The notes beneath the pieces were generated by a model, which saw nothing but the letters and a program-made list of their open reading frames with translations, was not told the DNA's origin and did no database searches. From Parvularcula sp. LCG005 (GTDB lineage Bacteria > Pseudomonadota > Alphaproteobacteria > Caulobacterales > Parvularculaceae), in contig NZ_CP136758.1 in NCBI RefSeq assembly GCF_032930845.1, positions 1,937,001 to 2,001,000 of the forward strand: a stretch of 64,000 bases of DNA, given 5' to 3'. The number at the start of each line of letters is the position of its first letter. The stretch's first letter is position 1. The translations under genes were made by a program, and so were the position numbers. Positions 33,475-43,155 of the stretch are shown here, one piece after another.

Positions 33475-35055
33475 TTAGAACGTCAGCGCCTGAGCTGTCT
33501 TCACGTGGGCGAGCTTGTTGATTTTCTCGACCACTTCCTTGGCCACTGGGCCGTCCGTCGCCACGAGAGCGATGGCTTCATCGCCTTCGGTCATCCGGCC
33601 AAGGTGGAAGGTTGCGATGTTGATGCCCGCATCGCTGAGCACCTGGCCTAATGCGCCGATGAAACCCGGCTTGTCATCATTCCGGACAAAGAGCATGTTT
33701 TTGACAAAGCTGCCCTCAAGACGGATCTTGCCGAAGCGGACGACCCGCGGTTCGCCACCAAACAGCGCGCCGACATAGGTCCGGTCGCCTTCAGCGCATT
33801 TCATGGTCACGCTGATCGTCGCACCGTAGTTTGGCGACTTGTCGGTCGTCGTTTCGGACACTTCGATACCGCGATCGCTGGCGATACTCGGCGCGTTGAT
33901 AAGGTTCACATCCGCCATCTTGGGCCGCAGAGCACCGGCAAGGGCCGCCGCCGTCAAAGGCTTGACGTTCAGTTTGCTGACAGATCCGGCATAGGAAACC
34001 TCGATCCCGTTGACACCTGCGCCCGACATCTGTCCCGCAAGGCTGCCCAGCTTTTCAGCCAGGGCGATATAGGGCTTGAGGCGCGGCGCTTCTTCTGCCG
34101 AAACCGACGGCATGTTCAGCGCGTTGGTGACAGCGCCGGTCAGGAGATAGTCAGCCAGTTGTTCGGCCACCTGAATGGCAACGTTTTCCTGCGCCTCAGA
34201 CGTGGACGCACCAAGGTGCGGCGTACAGATGACATCCTCACGACCGAATAGTGGATTGTCCTTTGCAGGCTCAACCTCAAACACATCCAGCGCTGCGCCA
34301 GCAACCTTGCCGCTTTCCAGCGCCTCGAGCAGTGCCGCTTCGTCCACAAGGCCGCCGCGGGCACAGTTCACGATCCGCACCCCATCCTTCATTTTGGAGA
34401 AGGCATCAGCGTTGACCACATTGCGGGTCTGATCGGTCAGCGGCGTGTGAATGGTAATCACATCGGCGCGGGCGAACAGCGTGTCGAGGTCGACGCGCTC
34501 AACACCCAACGCAAGCGCACGCTCTTCGGTCAGGTAAGGGTCGAAAGCGACAACCTTCATTTTGAGACCCTGTGCGCGATCGGCGACAATGGCGCCAATA
34601 TTGCCGCAGCCGATCAGGCCAAGCGTCTTGCCGAAGATCTCCTGCCCCATGAAGCGGGACTTCTCCCACTTGCCTTCATGGGTTGAGGCATTGGCTTGCG
34701 GGATCTGCCGTACAAGCGACATCATCATGGCGATGGCGTGTTCGGCCGTCGTGATGGAGTTACCGAACGGCGTGTTCATCACGGCAATGCCAGCGGCCGT
34801 CGCGGCGGGAATGTCGACATTGTCGACGCCGATACCGGCACGGCCAACAACCTTCAGGTTTTTGGCAGCAGCAATCACGTCATCCGTCACCTTCGTGGCG
34901 GAACGGATGGCCAAACCATCATACTCTCCGATAATGGAGAGCAGCCGTTCCTTGTCCTTGCCAAGGGCAGGCTCGAATGTCACGTCGATGCCGCGGGTCC
35001 TGAAGATATTGACGGCGTCTTCGCTCAAAGCGTCTGAAATAAGTACGCGGGGCAT
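33475..35055 (-). CDS. serA: D-3-phosphoglycerate dehydrogenase
   Basis: 526 aa type I enzyme oxidising 3-phosphoglycerate, the first step of serine synthesis. Substrate-binding halves flank the NAD domain: GCGNIGAIVADRAQGLKM carries the Rossmann glycines, catalytic Arg is in VNCARGGLVDE, Glu nearby, and His in CTPHLGAST. An intervening domain (about 330-440) and a C-terminal ACT domain (about 450-526, GFIGALGQVLSDAGINIATFHLGR) follow, suggesting serine feedback. It lies 62 bp behind serC on the same strand. Confidence 0.96.
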   Translation of the reverse strand: MPRVLISDALSEDAVNIFRTRGIDVTFEPALGKDKERLLSIIGEYDGLAIRSATKVTDDVIAAAKNLKVVGRAGIGVDNVDIPAATAAGIAVMNTPFGNSITTAEHAIAMMMSLVRQIPQANASTHEGKWEKSRFMGQEIFGKTLGLIGCGNIGAIVADRAQGLKMKVVAFDPYLTEERALALGVERVDLDTLFARADVITIHTPLTDQTRNVVNADAFSKMKDGVRIVNCARGGLVDEAALLEALESGKVAGAALDVFEVEPAKDNPLFGREDVICTPHLGASTSEAQENVAIQVAEQLADYLLTGAVTNALNMPSVSAEEAPRLKPYIALAEKLGSLAGQMSGAGVNGIEVSYAGSVSKLNVKPLTAAALAGALRPKMADVNLINAPSIASDRGIEVSETTTDKSPNYGATISVTMKCAEGDRTYVGALFGGEPRVVRFGKIRLEGSFVKNMLFVRNDDKPGFIGALGQVLSDAGINIATFHLGRMTEGDEAIALVATDGPVAKEVVEKINKLAHVKTAQALTF

Positions 35056-35117
35056 ATGAAATCCCTATCGATCTGTGTGGGTACAAATGCGGCACATCTG
35101 GCGCCGCCCAGAATTTT

Positions 35118-36269
35118 CTAGAGTGCGGCCTTTTCTGACTGGAATGCCCAGTCGAGCCACGGCATCAGCGCCTTCAGGTCGGACGCTTCCACCGTCGCGC
35201 CGCACCAGATCCGCAGGCCGGGAGGGGCATCGCGATAGCCGCCGAAATCGAACGCCACGTTCTCCGCGGCGAGCTTTTTCTCCATGCGTTTCAGGAAGGC
35301 GCGCTGGTCGTCATCGGACAGGGCGGAGACCGCGTCGTCCACCACCGACAGACAGACAGACGTGTTTGACCGGATGGCGGGGTCGGCCGCCAGAAACTCC
35401 GCCCACGGCGTATTGGCTACGAAATCTTCAAGCACGGCGAGGTTGCTGTTGGCCCGGGCCTTCATGCCGTCAAAGCCGCCAATGCTTTCGGCCCATTCGA
35501 GCGCGTCGATATAATCTTCGACGCAGAGCATGGAGGGCGTGTTGATCGTCTCGCCCTTGAAGATGCCTTCAATCAGCTTGCCGCCTTTGGTCATGCGGAA
35601 AATCTTGGGCAGCGGCCAGGCCGGCGTATAGCTTTCCAGACGCTCAACGGCGCGCGGGCCAAGAATGAGGATACCGTGCTGAGCTTCGCCGCCCAAAACC
35701 TTCTGCCATGAATAGGTGGTGCAATCGAGTTTGTCCCACGGCAGATCCTGGGCGAAGGCCGCCGAAGTGGCGTCGCAGAGGGTCAGCCCCTCCCGATCAT
35801 CGGCGATCCAGTCGCCGTTCGGCACCTTCACGCCGGACGTCGTGCCATTCCAGGTGAAGACGACATCGTGGCTCTGGTCTACTGCCGCGAGGTCGGAAAT
35901 TTCGCCATAGGCCGCCACGTCGCTCTTGGCGTCGATTTTCAGTTGTTTGAGGACGTCCGTCACCCAGCCTTGGCCAAAGCTCTCCCACGCCAGTGTCGTC
36001 ACCGGACGGGCACCAAGCAGGCTCCACATCGCCATTTCGAAAGCGCCGGTATCGGAGGCCGGGACAATGCCGATGCGGTGTGTATCCGGCACCCCAAGAA
36101 CCGCGCGCGTCTTGTCGATCGCCAGTTTCAGGCGCTCCTTGCCCAAGGATGAGCGGTGCGACCGGCCAAGGCTCTCTGTACGGAGGGACGACGCAGACCA
36201 ACCCGGGCGCTTGGCGCAAGGGCCAGAGGAAAAATTGGGGCAATTCGGCTTTTGGCTGGGCTGTTCCAT
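35118..36269 (-). CDS. serC: Phosphoserine aminotransferase
   Basis: 383 aa PLP enzyme, second step of serine synthesis, also usable in pyridoxine synthesis. Fold-type I features: [12 protein letters not shown] at the N-terminus, [21 protein letters not shown] with the ring Asp, and the Schiff-base Lys in [14 protein letters not shown]. The long alphaproteobacterial form (about 380-390 aa) is matched. First gene of serC-serA. The ribosome site is weak, and a structured leader upstream may matter. Confidence 0.95.
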   Translation of the reverse strand: MEQPSQKPNCPNFSSGPCAKRPGWSASSLRTESLGRSHRSSLGKERLKLAIDKTRAVLGVPDTHRIGIVPASDTGAFEMAMWSLLGARPVTTLAWESFGQGWVTDVLKQLKIDAKSDVAAYGEISDLAAVDQSHDVVFTWNGTTSGVKVPNGDWIADDREGLTLCDATSAAFAQDLPWDKLDCTTYSWQKVLGGEAQHGILILGPRAVERLESYTPAWPLPKIFRMTKGGKLIEGIFKGETINTPSMLCVEDYIDALEWAESIGGFDGMKARANSNLAVLEDFVANTPWAEFLAADPAIRSNTSVCLSVVDDAVSALSDDDQRAFLKRMEKKLAAENVAFDFGGYRDAPPGLRIWCGATVEASDLKALMPWLDWAFQSEKAAL

Positions 36270-36330
36270 GGGTCTCGCACATCTTTCAGTTCAGGCTGGC
36301 GAAATCGCCTGCCCTCATGGTGCGGCCTAT
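36270..36330 (-). promoter_or_regulatory. Structured serC leader, possible alphaproteobacterial serC RNA element
   Basis: Immediately before serC the transcript can form CAGGC/GCCTG (36292-36296 with 36307-36311) or a nested GGCG-AAAT-CGCC hairpin. A conserved leader called the serC motif is known upstream of serC in alphaproteobacteria. Position and gene context fit, but I cannot confirm the consensus without a covariance search. Confidence 0.35.
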
Positions 36331-36551
36331 TAGTAGATCAACAGGGCAAATGGCCATGGGCGAGCGGCCAGAAATTGCGTTTTTATTCCCCTCACCTGCG
36401 AAAAATCGCGTGCTAGCTGGTCATTGCACCGCGGATGCTGCGTTTCACCGCACCTCGCAAAATCCTTTCATCTGAAAGAATTGCCTCTTCGAATCACCGA
36501 TCCCCCAAATGGCCTCTTGCGAGGCCGCGCACAGCGTTCCATGGGGCGGCG

Positions 36552-37538
36552 ATGACGAGCGCACCTCTTTCCCCGACGCCCCAAAGCCCGACGGTGGGAT
36601 CAATCACGCCGACACCGCAGCACTGGCTGATCCTGATGATCATTGTCGTATGCGGCGGGTCGTCCTTTTCCGGCATCCGTATCGCGGTGGAGACCGCTCC
36701 GCCGGCTGTCGTTGCTGCTGGCCGACTGTGGGTCGCGACCCTGATGTTGGCTGTTTACATGAAGGCCACAGGGCGTGAGATGCTGCCCTTGCGCGAGGGG
36801 GGCCGTCTGTCTCCGTCATGGATCTTTGCTCTGTTTATCGGGCTTGCTGGCTATGCTGTGCCGATGACGCTCTTCCCCTTCGCCCAGCAGCATGTCTCGT
36901 CGATGCTGGCGGGCATCTATATGGCATTCATGCCGCTGGTGACCGTTATCCTGGCAGCGACATTTGCGGACGAGCCCCTGACCGTCCGGAAGATCACCGG
37001 CTTTGCCGCCGGCACGCTCGGCGTCATCATCCTCATCGGCCCAGACGCGCTGAGCCATCTGCTGAGCGACAGTGTCATCGCCCAAGGCGCACTTCTGCTC
37101 GCCACGACCGGCTACGCCATTTCCAGTGTTCTCACCCGCCGCGCCCCGCCCGCTGCCGCCCGAAGCTTCGCCGTCGCCATCATGCTGCTCGCCGCTATAG
37201 CAGCGACACCGCTCGCCATCCGCGAGGGTTTGCGTGAGTCTGCCATCTCCATCCGTTCATGGCTGGCGATCGTCTATCTGGGGCTTGTGCCGACCGGACT
37301 GACGGCGATCCTGATTATCAATGTGGTGCGTGGTGCTGGCGCAGGGTTCATGGCGATGGGCAATTATCTGACGCCGGGGGTCGCCATCATCCTGGGCATG
37401 CTGATGTTCGGTGAGACATTGGAATGGCGCTTCCTTTTCGGACTGATTGCCATTCTGACCGGTGTCGCAATTGCCCAACCCGGTCCCATCGCCTTCCTGC
37501 GCGCCAAGCTGCAACGCCGGACCGCCGTCAGATCGTGA
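36552..37538 (+). CDS. EamA/DMT-family transporter (RhaT-like)
   Basis: 328 aa with about ten transmembrane helices in two EamA repeats. The first begins WLILMIIVVCGGSSFSGIRIAVETAPP and the second near TGYAISSVLTRR. Repeat phrases PPAVVAAGRLW and FLFGLIAILTGVAIAQ fit drug/metabolite exporters of the 10-TMS type. Substrate unknown. The ATG at 36552 is chosen because the 39 residues before it are polar and overlap the serC promoter region. The end overlaps the convergent PhzF gene by 11 bp. Confidence 0.85.
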   Translation: MTSAPLSPTPQSPTVGSITPTPQHWLILMIIVVCGGSSFSGIRIAVETAPPAVVAAGRLWVATLMLAVYMKATGREMLPLREGGRLSPSWIFALFIGLAGYAVPMTLFPFAQQHVSSMLAGIYMAFMPLVTVILAATFADEPLTVRKITGFAAGTLGVIILIGPDALSHLLSDSVIAQGALLLATTGYAISSVLTRRAPPAAARSFAVAIMLLAAIAATPLAIREGLRESAISIRSWLAIVYLGLVPTGLTAILIINVVRGAGAGFMAMGNYLTPGVAIILGMLMFGETLEWRFLFGLIAILTGVAIAQPGPIAFLRAKLQRRTAVRS

Positions 37539-38341
37539 TATCGCCGCGCATATAGGTGACGGCCTGGCCGCTCAGCAGGACGCGATCGCCGGCCAGTTCA
37601 CAGCCGACATGACCGCCACGCGCGGACGCCTGGAAGCCGGACAGCTTTGTTTTGCCGAAACGGTCGGCCCAGTAAGGCGTCATCATACAGTGAGCTGACC
37701 CCGTCACCGGGTCCTCAGTGATCGACACGGTTGGTCCAAAAAAGCGGGAGACGAAATCGATATCGCCCTCTCCCGGCGCGGTCACGCACAGACAGTCTTC
37801 TGCGACGCCGTGCCCGCGATGGCTACGCACACTGGCAAGTGCCATCAGGTCTGGCGACAAGGTCCGTACCGCATCGGCATCTTTCAGGACCGCCATCAGA
37901 TATTGGCCGGCCAGCATCTCTTCAGGCACGACGCCAAGGGCGTCCGACAGCCCTTCTGGCACATCGATTGGCACAGGAGGGTCCGCCGGAAAGTCGAGCC
38001 GATAGCCATCTTCAGTCTGCTCAACGAACAACGGACCGGAAAGCGTACTGAAGGTCAGGCGATCTGCGGTCTCGTCCGTCTCGGTCCACAGCACATGGGC
38101 GGCCGCCAACGTCGCGTGGCCGCAAAGCGGCACCTCCGCACCCGGCGTGAACCATCGCAGTCCATACTCGCCCTTCGCCCTCGGCCACGACAAACGCGGT
38201 TTCAGCAAGATTGTTCTCCGCGGCGATGGACAGCATGGTCTCATCCGGCAGCCAACTCTGCAGGATCAACACGGCGGCTGGATTGCCGGTGAAAATACGC
38301 GCTGCAAACGCATCGACCTGCCACATCGCCAAGGTCGTCAC
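37528..38341 (-). pseudogene. PhzF family isomerase interrupted by a single-base frameshift
   Basis: Two overlapping frames together make one PhzF protein of about 270 aa. The 5' part (GTG at 38341) has MWQVDAFAARIFTGNPAAVL and NNLAETAFVV with the catalytic Glu, then goes out of frame. The 3' part resumes EYGLRWFTPGAEVPLCGHATLAAAHVLW and keeps DPVTGSAHC. Removing one G at the GGG run (CCC at 38171-38173) restores a continuous reading frame. It is a recent mutation or a sequencing error. The GTG overlaps the TGA of the upstream gene as GTGA, indicating coupling to the TerB-DnaJ gene. Confidence 0.85.
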
Positions 38342-39024
38342 GACTGCAACTCCGCCATGGCCCGTTCATAGGCGCTGTTGATGACGGCCATGCGGTGCTC
38401 TGCAATCTGAACCAGGTCTTCCGGAACGCCGCGTGCGATCAGCGCATCGGGGTGGTTCTCCTTGGCGAGCGTCCGGTAGACCCGCCGAACTTCTTCCACG
38501 CTCGCACCGTGGTCGACGCCGAGAATGACATAGGGGTCCTCTTTCTCGGCACCAAGATGCGCGGCCTTGATCCGGCGACAGGCCGCCTGGTTCAGCGAAA
38601 ACGCATTTGCGGCCATGTCGAGAAGCGCTGTCTCCTGAGGATGCAGCACGCCATCAGCCAGTGCGACGAAGAAAAGGCAATCAAGCACATCTTCAAGGAT
38701 CACAGGCTCGTCATGGAACAGCTTGCCAACCTGTTTTGCATAGCTGTCAAATCCCGCGACATCCTCCATCGCGAGAGTAAAGACCGTCCGGACCTTGCTT
38801 TCCTCATCGGCGGGGTAATTAAAGAATGACCGAAAGGCGGCGATTTCATCATCGGTGACGACACCATCAGCTTTCGCCATTTTGGCCGACAAGGCGATCA
38901 GCGCGATGGAGAAGATGGCCGCGTCGCGCGATTTGCGGCGGCGCTCCATGGCATCCATTACCGCGCCCAATGTTCGATCCTGCGCCTCGGCAAGCAGCGC
39001 CCGTATGCGTTCCCACAAAGTCAT
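38338..39024 (-). CDS. TerB and DnaJ domain co-chaperone-like protein (DjlA type, soluble)
   Basis: 228 aa. A TerB-like helical bundle occupies about 35-150 (LSAKMAKADGVVTDDEIAAF and LADGVLHPQETALLDMAAN, two acidic metal-binding-like repeats). A C-terminal J domain spans about 163-226 with the HPD motif at 191-193 (KENHPDALI). E. coli DjlA has a membrane anchor; here none is seen. It should stimulate DnaK. It overlaps the PhzF start by 4 bp. Confidence 0.9.
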   Translation of the reverse strand: MTLWERIRALLAEAQDRTLGAVMDAMERRRKSRDAAIFSIALIALSAKMAKADGVVTDDEIAAFRSFFNYPADEESKVRTVFTLAMEDVAGFDSYAKQVGKLFHDEPVILEDVLDCLFFVALADGVLHPQETALLDMAANAFSLNQAACRRIKAAHLGAEKEDPYVILGVDHGASVEEVRRVYRTLAKENHPDALIARGVPEDLVQIAEHRMAVINSAYERAMAELQS

Positions 39025-39165
39025 AGGCTGCGCTTAGCCGATGCCGCACCTGCAAACAAAGCCCCAAAATGCGGATTCGCGTCGCCATAAATGGGGCTTT
39101 GGACCGGCCGCTCTTCCGCGTATGAAGGTGCAGCAAGACCACGACGGTATATAGGACATCGAATA

Positions 39166-40017
39166 ATGACGGCAGGGTACGTTACACTTGCGTTCGGCGA
39201 ACAGCGCTATTTTGAGCTGGCGCTGAATGTTGCCCTGTCTGTGCGGCTGAAGGATCCGGATCGGCCGATTTCGCTGATCCATGACGGGCAACGCGATATT
39301 GCCCATATGACCCCGTTCTTCGATCAGGTCATCACCATGCCGATCGACCCGCAATATAAGGGCTTCGCCAACAAGCTGCGCCTGTATCCCTTCAGTCCCT
39401 ATGACAAAACAATGTTTCTCGATGGCGACTGCCTCATCGTGAAGGGGGACATGGGCCGACACTGGCTAAAGGCCGAAGGGCACGCCTTCACGGTTGCTGG
39501 CGAAAAACGCATCAATGGCCAATGGTATGGCCAGGACATCAAGACGCTCATCGATACCCTGGAAATCCCCTATCTCGTTCAGATGAACAGCGGGGTTTTC
39601 TACTTTGAAAAGGGTGCGGAAGCCGAGGCTTTCTTTGAGACCGCCAACCGCTATTTCCACAACCAGCTGAACGGCATTGCCAATGCCAACGGCGAAAAGC
39701 AGTATGCGGACGAGCTGTTCCTCGGCGCTGCCATGGGCAGGCTGGACATCCCACCGCTCAAATATACGCCGAAAGAAGGCTCTATCATGGTCACGAGCTG
39801 GGGCGCCAGACGGTACGAAGCGGATCTGGCCAATGATCAGGTATTCGTGGAAAAGCCTTCAGATATGGGTCTTTTGCGCCGCATACTGCCCTTTGGCACG
39901 GTGCAGCACAGCCCATCGGTGATGCACTTTATCGGCCTGAAGCCCAAGGCATCCTATCGTCAGCTTACGAACGAACTACGCGCAACATTCGGGGTTGAGC
40001 CCGGCTCCGTCGTCTAG
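39166..40017 (+). CDS. Glycosyltransferase-like protein (GT-A fold, family-8-like)
   Basis: 283 aa, no signal peptide. It begins GYVTLAFGEQRYFELALNVALSVR, resembling nucleotide-sugar transferases of the GT8 type. The metal-binding DxD motif is visible as FLDGDCLI (about residues 85-92). The central Q-M-N-S-G-V-F-Y-F segment matches GT8 substrate motifs. Acceptor unknown. The ATG at 39166 (AGGA upstream) is preferred over a frame extension to 39091. It lies alone, ending before csp's terminator. Confidence 0.7.
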   Translation: MTAGYVTLAFGEQRYFELALNVALSVRLKDPDRPISLIHDGQRDIAHMTPFFDQVITMPIDPQYKGFANKLRLYPFSPYDKTMFLDGDCLIVKGDMGRHWLKAEGHAFTVAGEKRINGQWYGQDIKTLIDTLEIPYLVQMNSGVFYFEKGAEAEAFFETANRYFHNQLNGIANANGEKQYADELFLGAAMGRLDIPPLKYTPKEGSIMVTSWGARRYEADLANDQVFVEKPSDMGLLRRILPFGTVQHSPSVMHFIGLKPKASYRQLTNELRATFGVEPGSVV

Positions 40018-40035
40018 TTCGCGTCATACGCGCAC

Positions 40036-40062
40036 AAAAAAACGGCGCCCCGAAAGACGCCG
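40036..40062 (-). terminator. Intrinsic terminator of the cold-shock gene
   Basis: On the minus strand CGGCGTC pairs with GGCGCCG through a UUCG-type loop, followed by seven T residues (40042-40036). It lies 26 bp past the csp stop. Confidence 0.88.
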
Positions 40063-40088
40063 CTCTTCAATTATGGCTCTGATGAAGC

Positions 40089-40298
40089 TCAGTCTTCGAG
40101 CTGAAGCTCGCCAGCTGAACTGCGGCCACGACGGTCTGTCACCAGATCGTACGTGATGCGCTGGCCGTCTTTCAGACCTTGAAGTCCAGCTTGCTGGACA
40201 GCAGAGATGTGGACGAAAATATCCGAACCACCTTCATCAGGCTGAATAAAGCCGTAGCCTTTTTCGCCGTTGAACCATTTAACAGTGCCTTTGGCCAT
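40089..40298 (-). CDS. CspA-family cold-shock protein
   Basis: 69 aa single OB-fold RNA/DNA chaperone. RNP1 is KGYGFIQPD and RNP2 is DIFVHISAV; the opening MAKGTVKWFN is canonical. AAGGAG lies 7 nt before the ATG. Monocistronic with its own terminator. A 335-bp gene-free upstream region leaves room for a regulated 5' leader, but I cannot show one. Cold induction is not proven: many paralogues respond to other signals. Confidence 0.96.
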   Translation of the reverse strand: MAKGTVKWFNGEKGYGFIQPDEGGSDIFVHISAVQQAGLQGLKDGQRITYDLVTDRRGRSSAGELQLED

Positions 40299-40633
40299 GG
40301 GCCATTCTCCTTACCCGGTAGTAATGCCATCGAGTGCGACAATCGCCTCCGACGACGAGGCAGAAAGTCAGATCGGGTAGGAAGTCAGGACCGTAAGGTC
40401 GGTAGTCCGTCGCCAAGCTATCTTTCGGGAGTTCCAGCATGAGGCATTTCCACGCCATAAGCAATAGCTCATTGCGCGCACGCCAAAGGTCCCTGGCTCA
40501 GCTGAGCGGCGGGCCGAATAGGACCGACAGGATATGCTTCGACGAGCAATATATGCTTGCGTGCAGACAAAGGCAATCAACCGTGCCGCAGTCCACTTTC
40601 CACTGCGAAACCAGTCACTTGGAGAATTGGAGG
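40299..40633. other. Gene-free region upstream of csp
   Basis: 335 bases between csp and smpB. Short frames exist but have no ribosome sites or recognisable sequence. I see no exact EcfG, CtrA or Fur motif and no strong terminator. It probably contains the csp promoter and leader on the minus strand. Confidence 0.5.
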
Positions 40634-41131
40634 TCAGCCGCGGTCGCGCAGGAGGCGCTGCTTCTGCCGCCCCCAGTCGCGATCTTTCGATGTCTGGCGC
40701 TTATCATGAAGCTGCTTGCCCTCAGCGAGCGCAATATCGAGTTTGACCAGTCCGCGATCGTTAAACACCATTTTTAACGGCACGACAGTGAAGCCCTTGC
40801 GCTCCACCGCGCCGGTCAGGTTCGCAATCTGCCGGCGGCTGAGCAGCAGCTTTCGCGGTCGCTTGGGCTCATGGTTCTCGCGATTGCCGCCAGAATATTC
40901 GGGTATGTTGGCGTTGATCAGCCAGAATTCGGCACCGTTTGGCCCGTTTTCAGGGGAGCAGTAACTCTCGGCAATATTTGCCTTGCCCTCGCGAAGCGCC
41001 TTCACTTCCGTTCCCGTCAAGACAATCCCGGCCTCGATGACATCATCGAGCTTGTACTCAAAGCGCGCACGTTTGTTCGCCGCGATCTGTTGGCGGGCCG
41101 GAGCTTCCTTCTTTTTCTTCTGCGCAGCCAT
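40634..41131 (-). CDS. smpB: SsrA-binding protein
   Basis: 165 aa partner of tmRNA in trans-translation. Core OB motifs: [36 protein letters not shown], then [21 protein letters not shown], and [28 protein letters not shown]. The basic C-terminal tail ([22 protein letters not shown]) becomes helical on the ribosome. The ATG at 41131 has GAGGG upstream; a 16-residue extension lacks support. A secreted orphan gene separates it from dapA, which is often its neighbour in this class. Confidence 0.95.
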   Translation of the reverse strand: MAAQKKKKEAPARQQIAANKRARFEYKLDDVIEAGIVLTGTEVKALREGKANIAESYCSPENGPNGAEFWLINANIPEYSGGNRENHEPKRPRKLLLSRRQIANLTGAVERKGFTVVPLKMVFNDRGLVKLDIALAEGKQLHDKRQTSKDRDWGRQKQRLLRDRG

Positions 41132-41283
41132 GCATCGCCCTCTTTCGTTGAGCACGAGGAGATAGACATTGCCCGGCATCCAGACAAGCCAAGCACGGCG
41201 CGCTATCCCCTGAAACGGGTATGTTTTGACGCCCTTCGCCGCTGTTAGTTAGGATCAGCCGACGTAAAGGGGACCTGCAGACT

Positions 41284-43140
41284 GTGTTCAAAGCTATTGT
41301 CGTTGCAATGATTGCGACGTTGTCGACCTCATTTTCCGTCCAGGGCACGGCCTTCGCCAAGGACAAGAAGGAGTTGTTTCCCTATGACAACTGCATCCGG
41401 ATCATCAAGAAACGCACCTGCGTCTATCCGCAAGATTTGTGGGTCGAAACCGATGGCGGCACCACTCTTCTGCGCCGTACCGTCTTCAAGCCGACCGAAG
41501 ATGAATTGATCGACCTTCTGAAAGAGGAAGGCATCACGGTTGAGCAGTACAGAAACGCCTATTTCAATGAGCCGCGCCACCAGAACTGGCCCATGGCATC
41601 GGTCACCACATCATCCTTTGCCCGCGGCCTGACCGATGCGGACGGCAGGAAGATCTACTTACCGCCACTCTACCGCACCATCAGGCCGGTCAATGATCAG
41701 TGGGCGGTGGTCGAACGGATGAATGGGGAATGGAAACTCGTCACGATGGGCAAGACCCAGACGTACAGAGATCTTCCCCCCGGCACATTCAACGTCAGCG
41801 AACGCGGCGGCGGTGCTGCTGACAAACCGTATCTGACCTATTTTTTCACCAATGGTCGTGCGGACCATCTTGCAGACATGCTCATGCTGGATCGCAATGC
41901 CGAGATCGAGCTGAAAGTACCGGACGTCATCCGCGCCGTCGGAGAAAAGGACCTCTGGCTCTATAAATTTGGCGACGCACCGCTCGCCACCGTCAAGGTC
42001 GAGATTGCAGATCGCCGGCAAGGCTCCGTCTGGTTCAATCCGCGCACGCGCGAGGTGGAACGGCTGGGGAATGAAATCGAGTATATCCGTTTCCACACCA
42101 GAGAAGACATGGCGCCGGAAATGTGGAAGTCGCAACCGGCAGTGGTTGAACAGGTCGCTACACTCCCCGGCTATAATGGCGAGATGTTCGGGCCAGAGGT
42201 CTATCTGGCCTATCATGAGAATGGCAATCCGATCACGGATGAAAACCTCGTGGGCGTCGTTCCCGTCTGGAAGGACGCCGAGCGTGAGGTCGTCCGGGCG
42301 TGGGGTGTTCTGTACAGCAATGGGGAAGACAACTGGTACCACTGGTACAATCCTTCAGCAGCAAACTGGAATCTGCATCCGGCCAATGCCGCCATGCTCG
42401 GCAAGAATGGGGACATCATTGCCGATGTTTGGGTTGGCCGCAGCGATTATGGAAAATTGGCAGCCGCCTTTGAGGAAGCTGCAGGCAGGAAACCTGACGT
42501 TTTCATGGACAGGTATGGCGTCTTCGCCAAATTCTTCAACGATGAGGTGACCAAATCCGCCAGCGGCATCACAGACTGGTATTTCGTCTACGGAGAAAAT
42601 GCCAATGGTCGCTTCCACACGGCAAAGCGCGACAAGCGTGAACAGACAGCCGACGATCCAAAAGACAAGATGACGGCCCTCAATATCGCCGCCGCGCTGG
42701 AAAATGAGCGCGTTGCAGAGCGTGCGCGCAACTGGGAGAAATATGCCGCCGAAGAAGCAGCAATCAGAAAAGCCTATGCCGATGCCCTGATGGCGCGGGG
42801 CGGCAAGACAGCCGGTACGGATTTCTGGATGGTCGCCCGGATCGAGGGCGGGAAATACCTTGGCTATTACTGGCGCCAGAATGGTCGCCTGCCGAGCACG
42901 GCGGACGCTAACGATATCTGCCGCCGGTTCGGCTCAGACAGCTATGAATGCAATCTGGTCTGGCCATGGGCCGCGAACATTTATGCCGGGCAGCAGGCGG
43001 TGCAGGACAAGGCCAATGCCGAATATGCCGCCCGTGTACAGATGACCAGCCGCAAACCGCCCGCCTATCGTCGGCCCGTGGACACCCAGGGGCGCTGCTA
43101 TGATCAGGGCAATGGCAAAGAGAAGTGCTTCTATAACTAG
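41284..43140 (+). CDS. Large secreted protein of unknown function
   Basis: 618 aa starting with GTG and a signal peptide (cleavage near AFA-KDKK, residue 25). I recognise no domain. Visible traits: an early cysteine pair (NCIRIIKKRTCVY, C37/C45); many Trp-Tyr rich segments such as NWYHWYNPSAANWNL; an acidic/basic charged stretch near 465-500 (AALENERVAERARNWEKY) that could be a coiled coil; and a C-terminal pair of Cys in RCYDQGNGKEKCFYN. A ribosome site AGGGGA is about 11 nt upstream. It is probably a periplasmic or exported protein. Convergent with dapA; a strong hairpin covers its stop codon. Confidence 0.75.
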   Translation: MFKAIVVAMIATLSTSFSVQGTAFAKDKKELFPYDNCIRIIKKRTCVYPQDLWVETDGGTTLLRRTVFKPTEDELIDLLKEEGITVEQYRNAYFNEPRHQNWPMASVTTSSFARGLTDADGRKIYLPPLYRTIRPVNDQWAVVERMNGEWKLVTMGKTQTYRDLPPGTFNVSERGGGAADKPYLTYFFTNGRADHLADMLMLDRNAEIELKVPDVIRAVGEKDLWLYKFGDAPLATVKVEIADRRQGSVWFNPRTREVERLGNEIEYIRFHTREDMAPEMWKSQPAVVEQVATLPGYNGEMFGPEVYLAYHENGNPITDENLVGVVPVWKDAEREVVRAWGVLYSNGEDNWYHWYNPSAANWNLHPANAAMLGKNGDIIADVWVGRSDYGKLAAAFEEAAGRKPDVFMDRYGVFAKFFNDEVTKSASGITDWYFVYGENANGRFHTAKRDKREQTADDPKDKMTALNIAAALENERVAERARNWEKYAAEEAAIRKAYADALMARGGKTAGTDFWMVARIEGGKYLGYYWRQNGRLPSTADANDICRRFGSDSYECNLVWPWAANIYAGQQAVQDKANAEYAARVQMTSRKPPAYRRPVDTQGRCYDQGNGKEKCFYN

Positions 43141-43149
43141 AAGCGCTTC
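43122..43149. terminator. Long hairpin across the stop codon of the secreted orphan gene
   Basis: GAAGTGCTTCTA (43122-43133) pairs with TAGAAGCGCTTC (43138-43149) over twelve pairs, one a G-T wobble, with loop TAAC. The stop codon TAG lies inside. It separates two convergent genes. No clear T-run follows on either strand, so it may be an mRNA-stabilising or weak terminator hairpin. Confidence 0.45.
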
Positions 43150-43155
43150 GCCCCG

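Noticed and set aside
40279-40464. Small minus-strand frame upstream of csp
   Set aside because: It overlaps the csp start in another frame and has no coding features.
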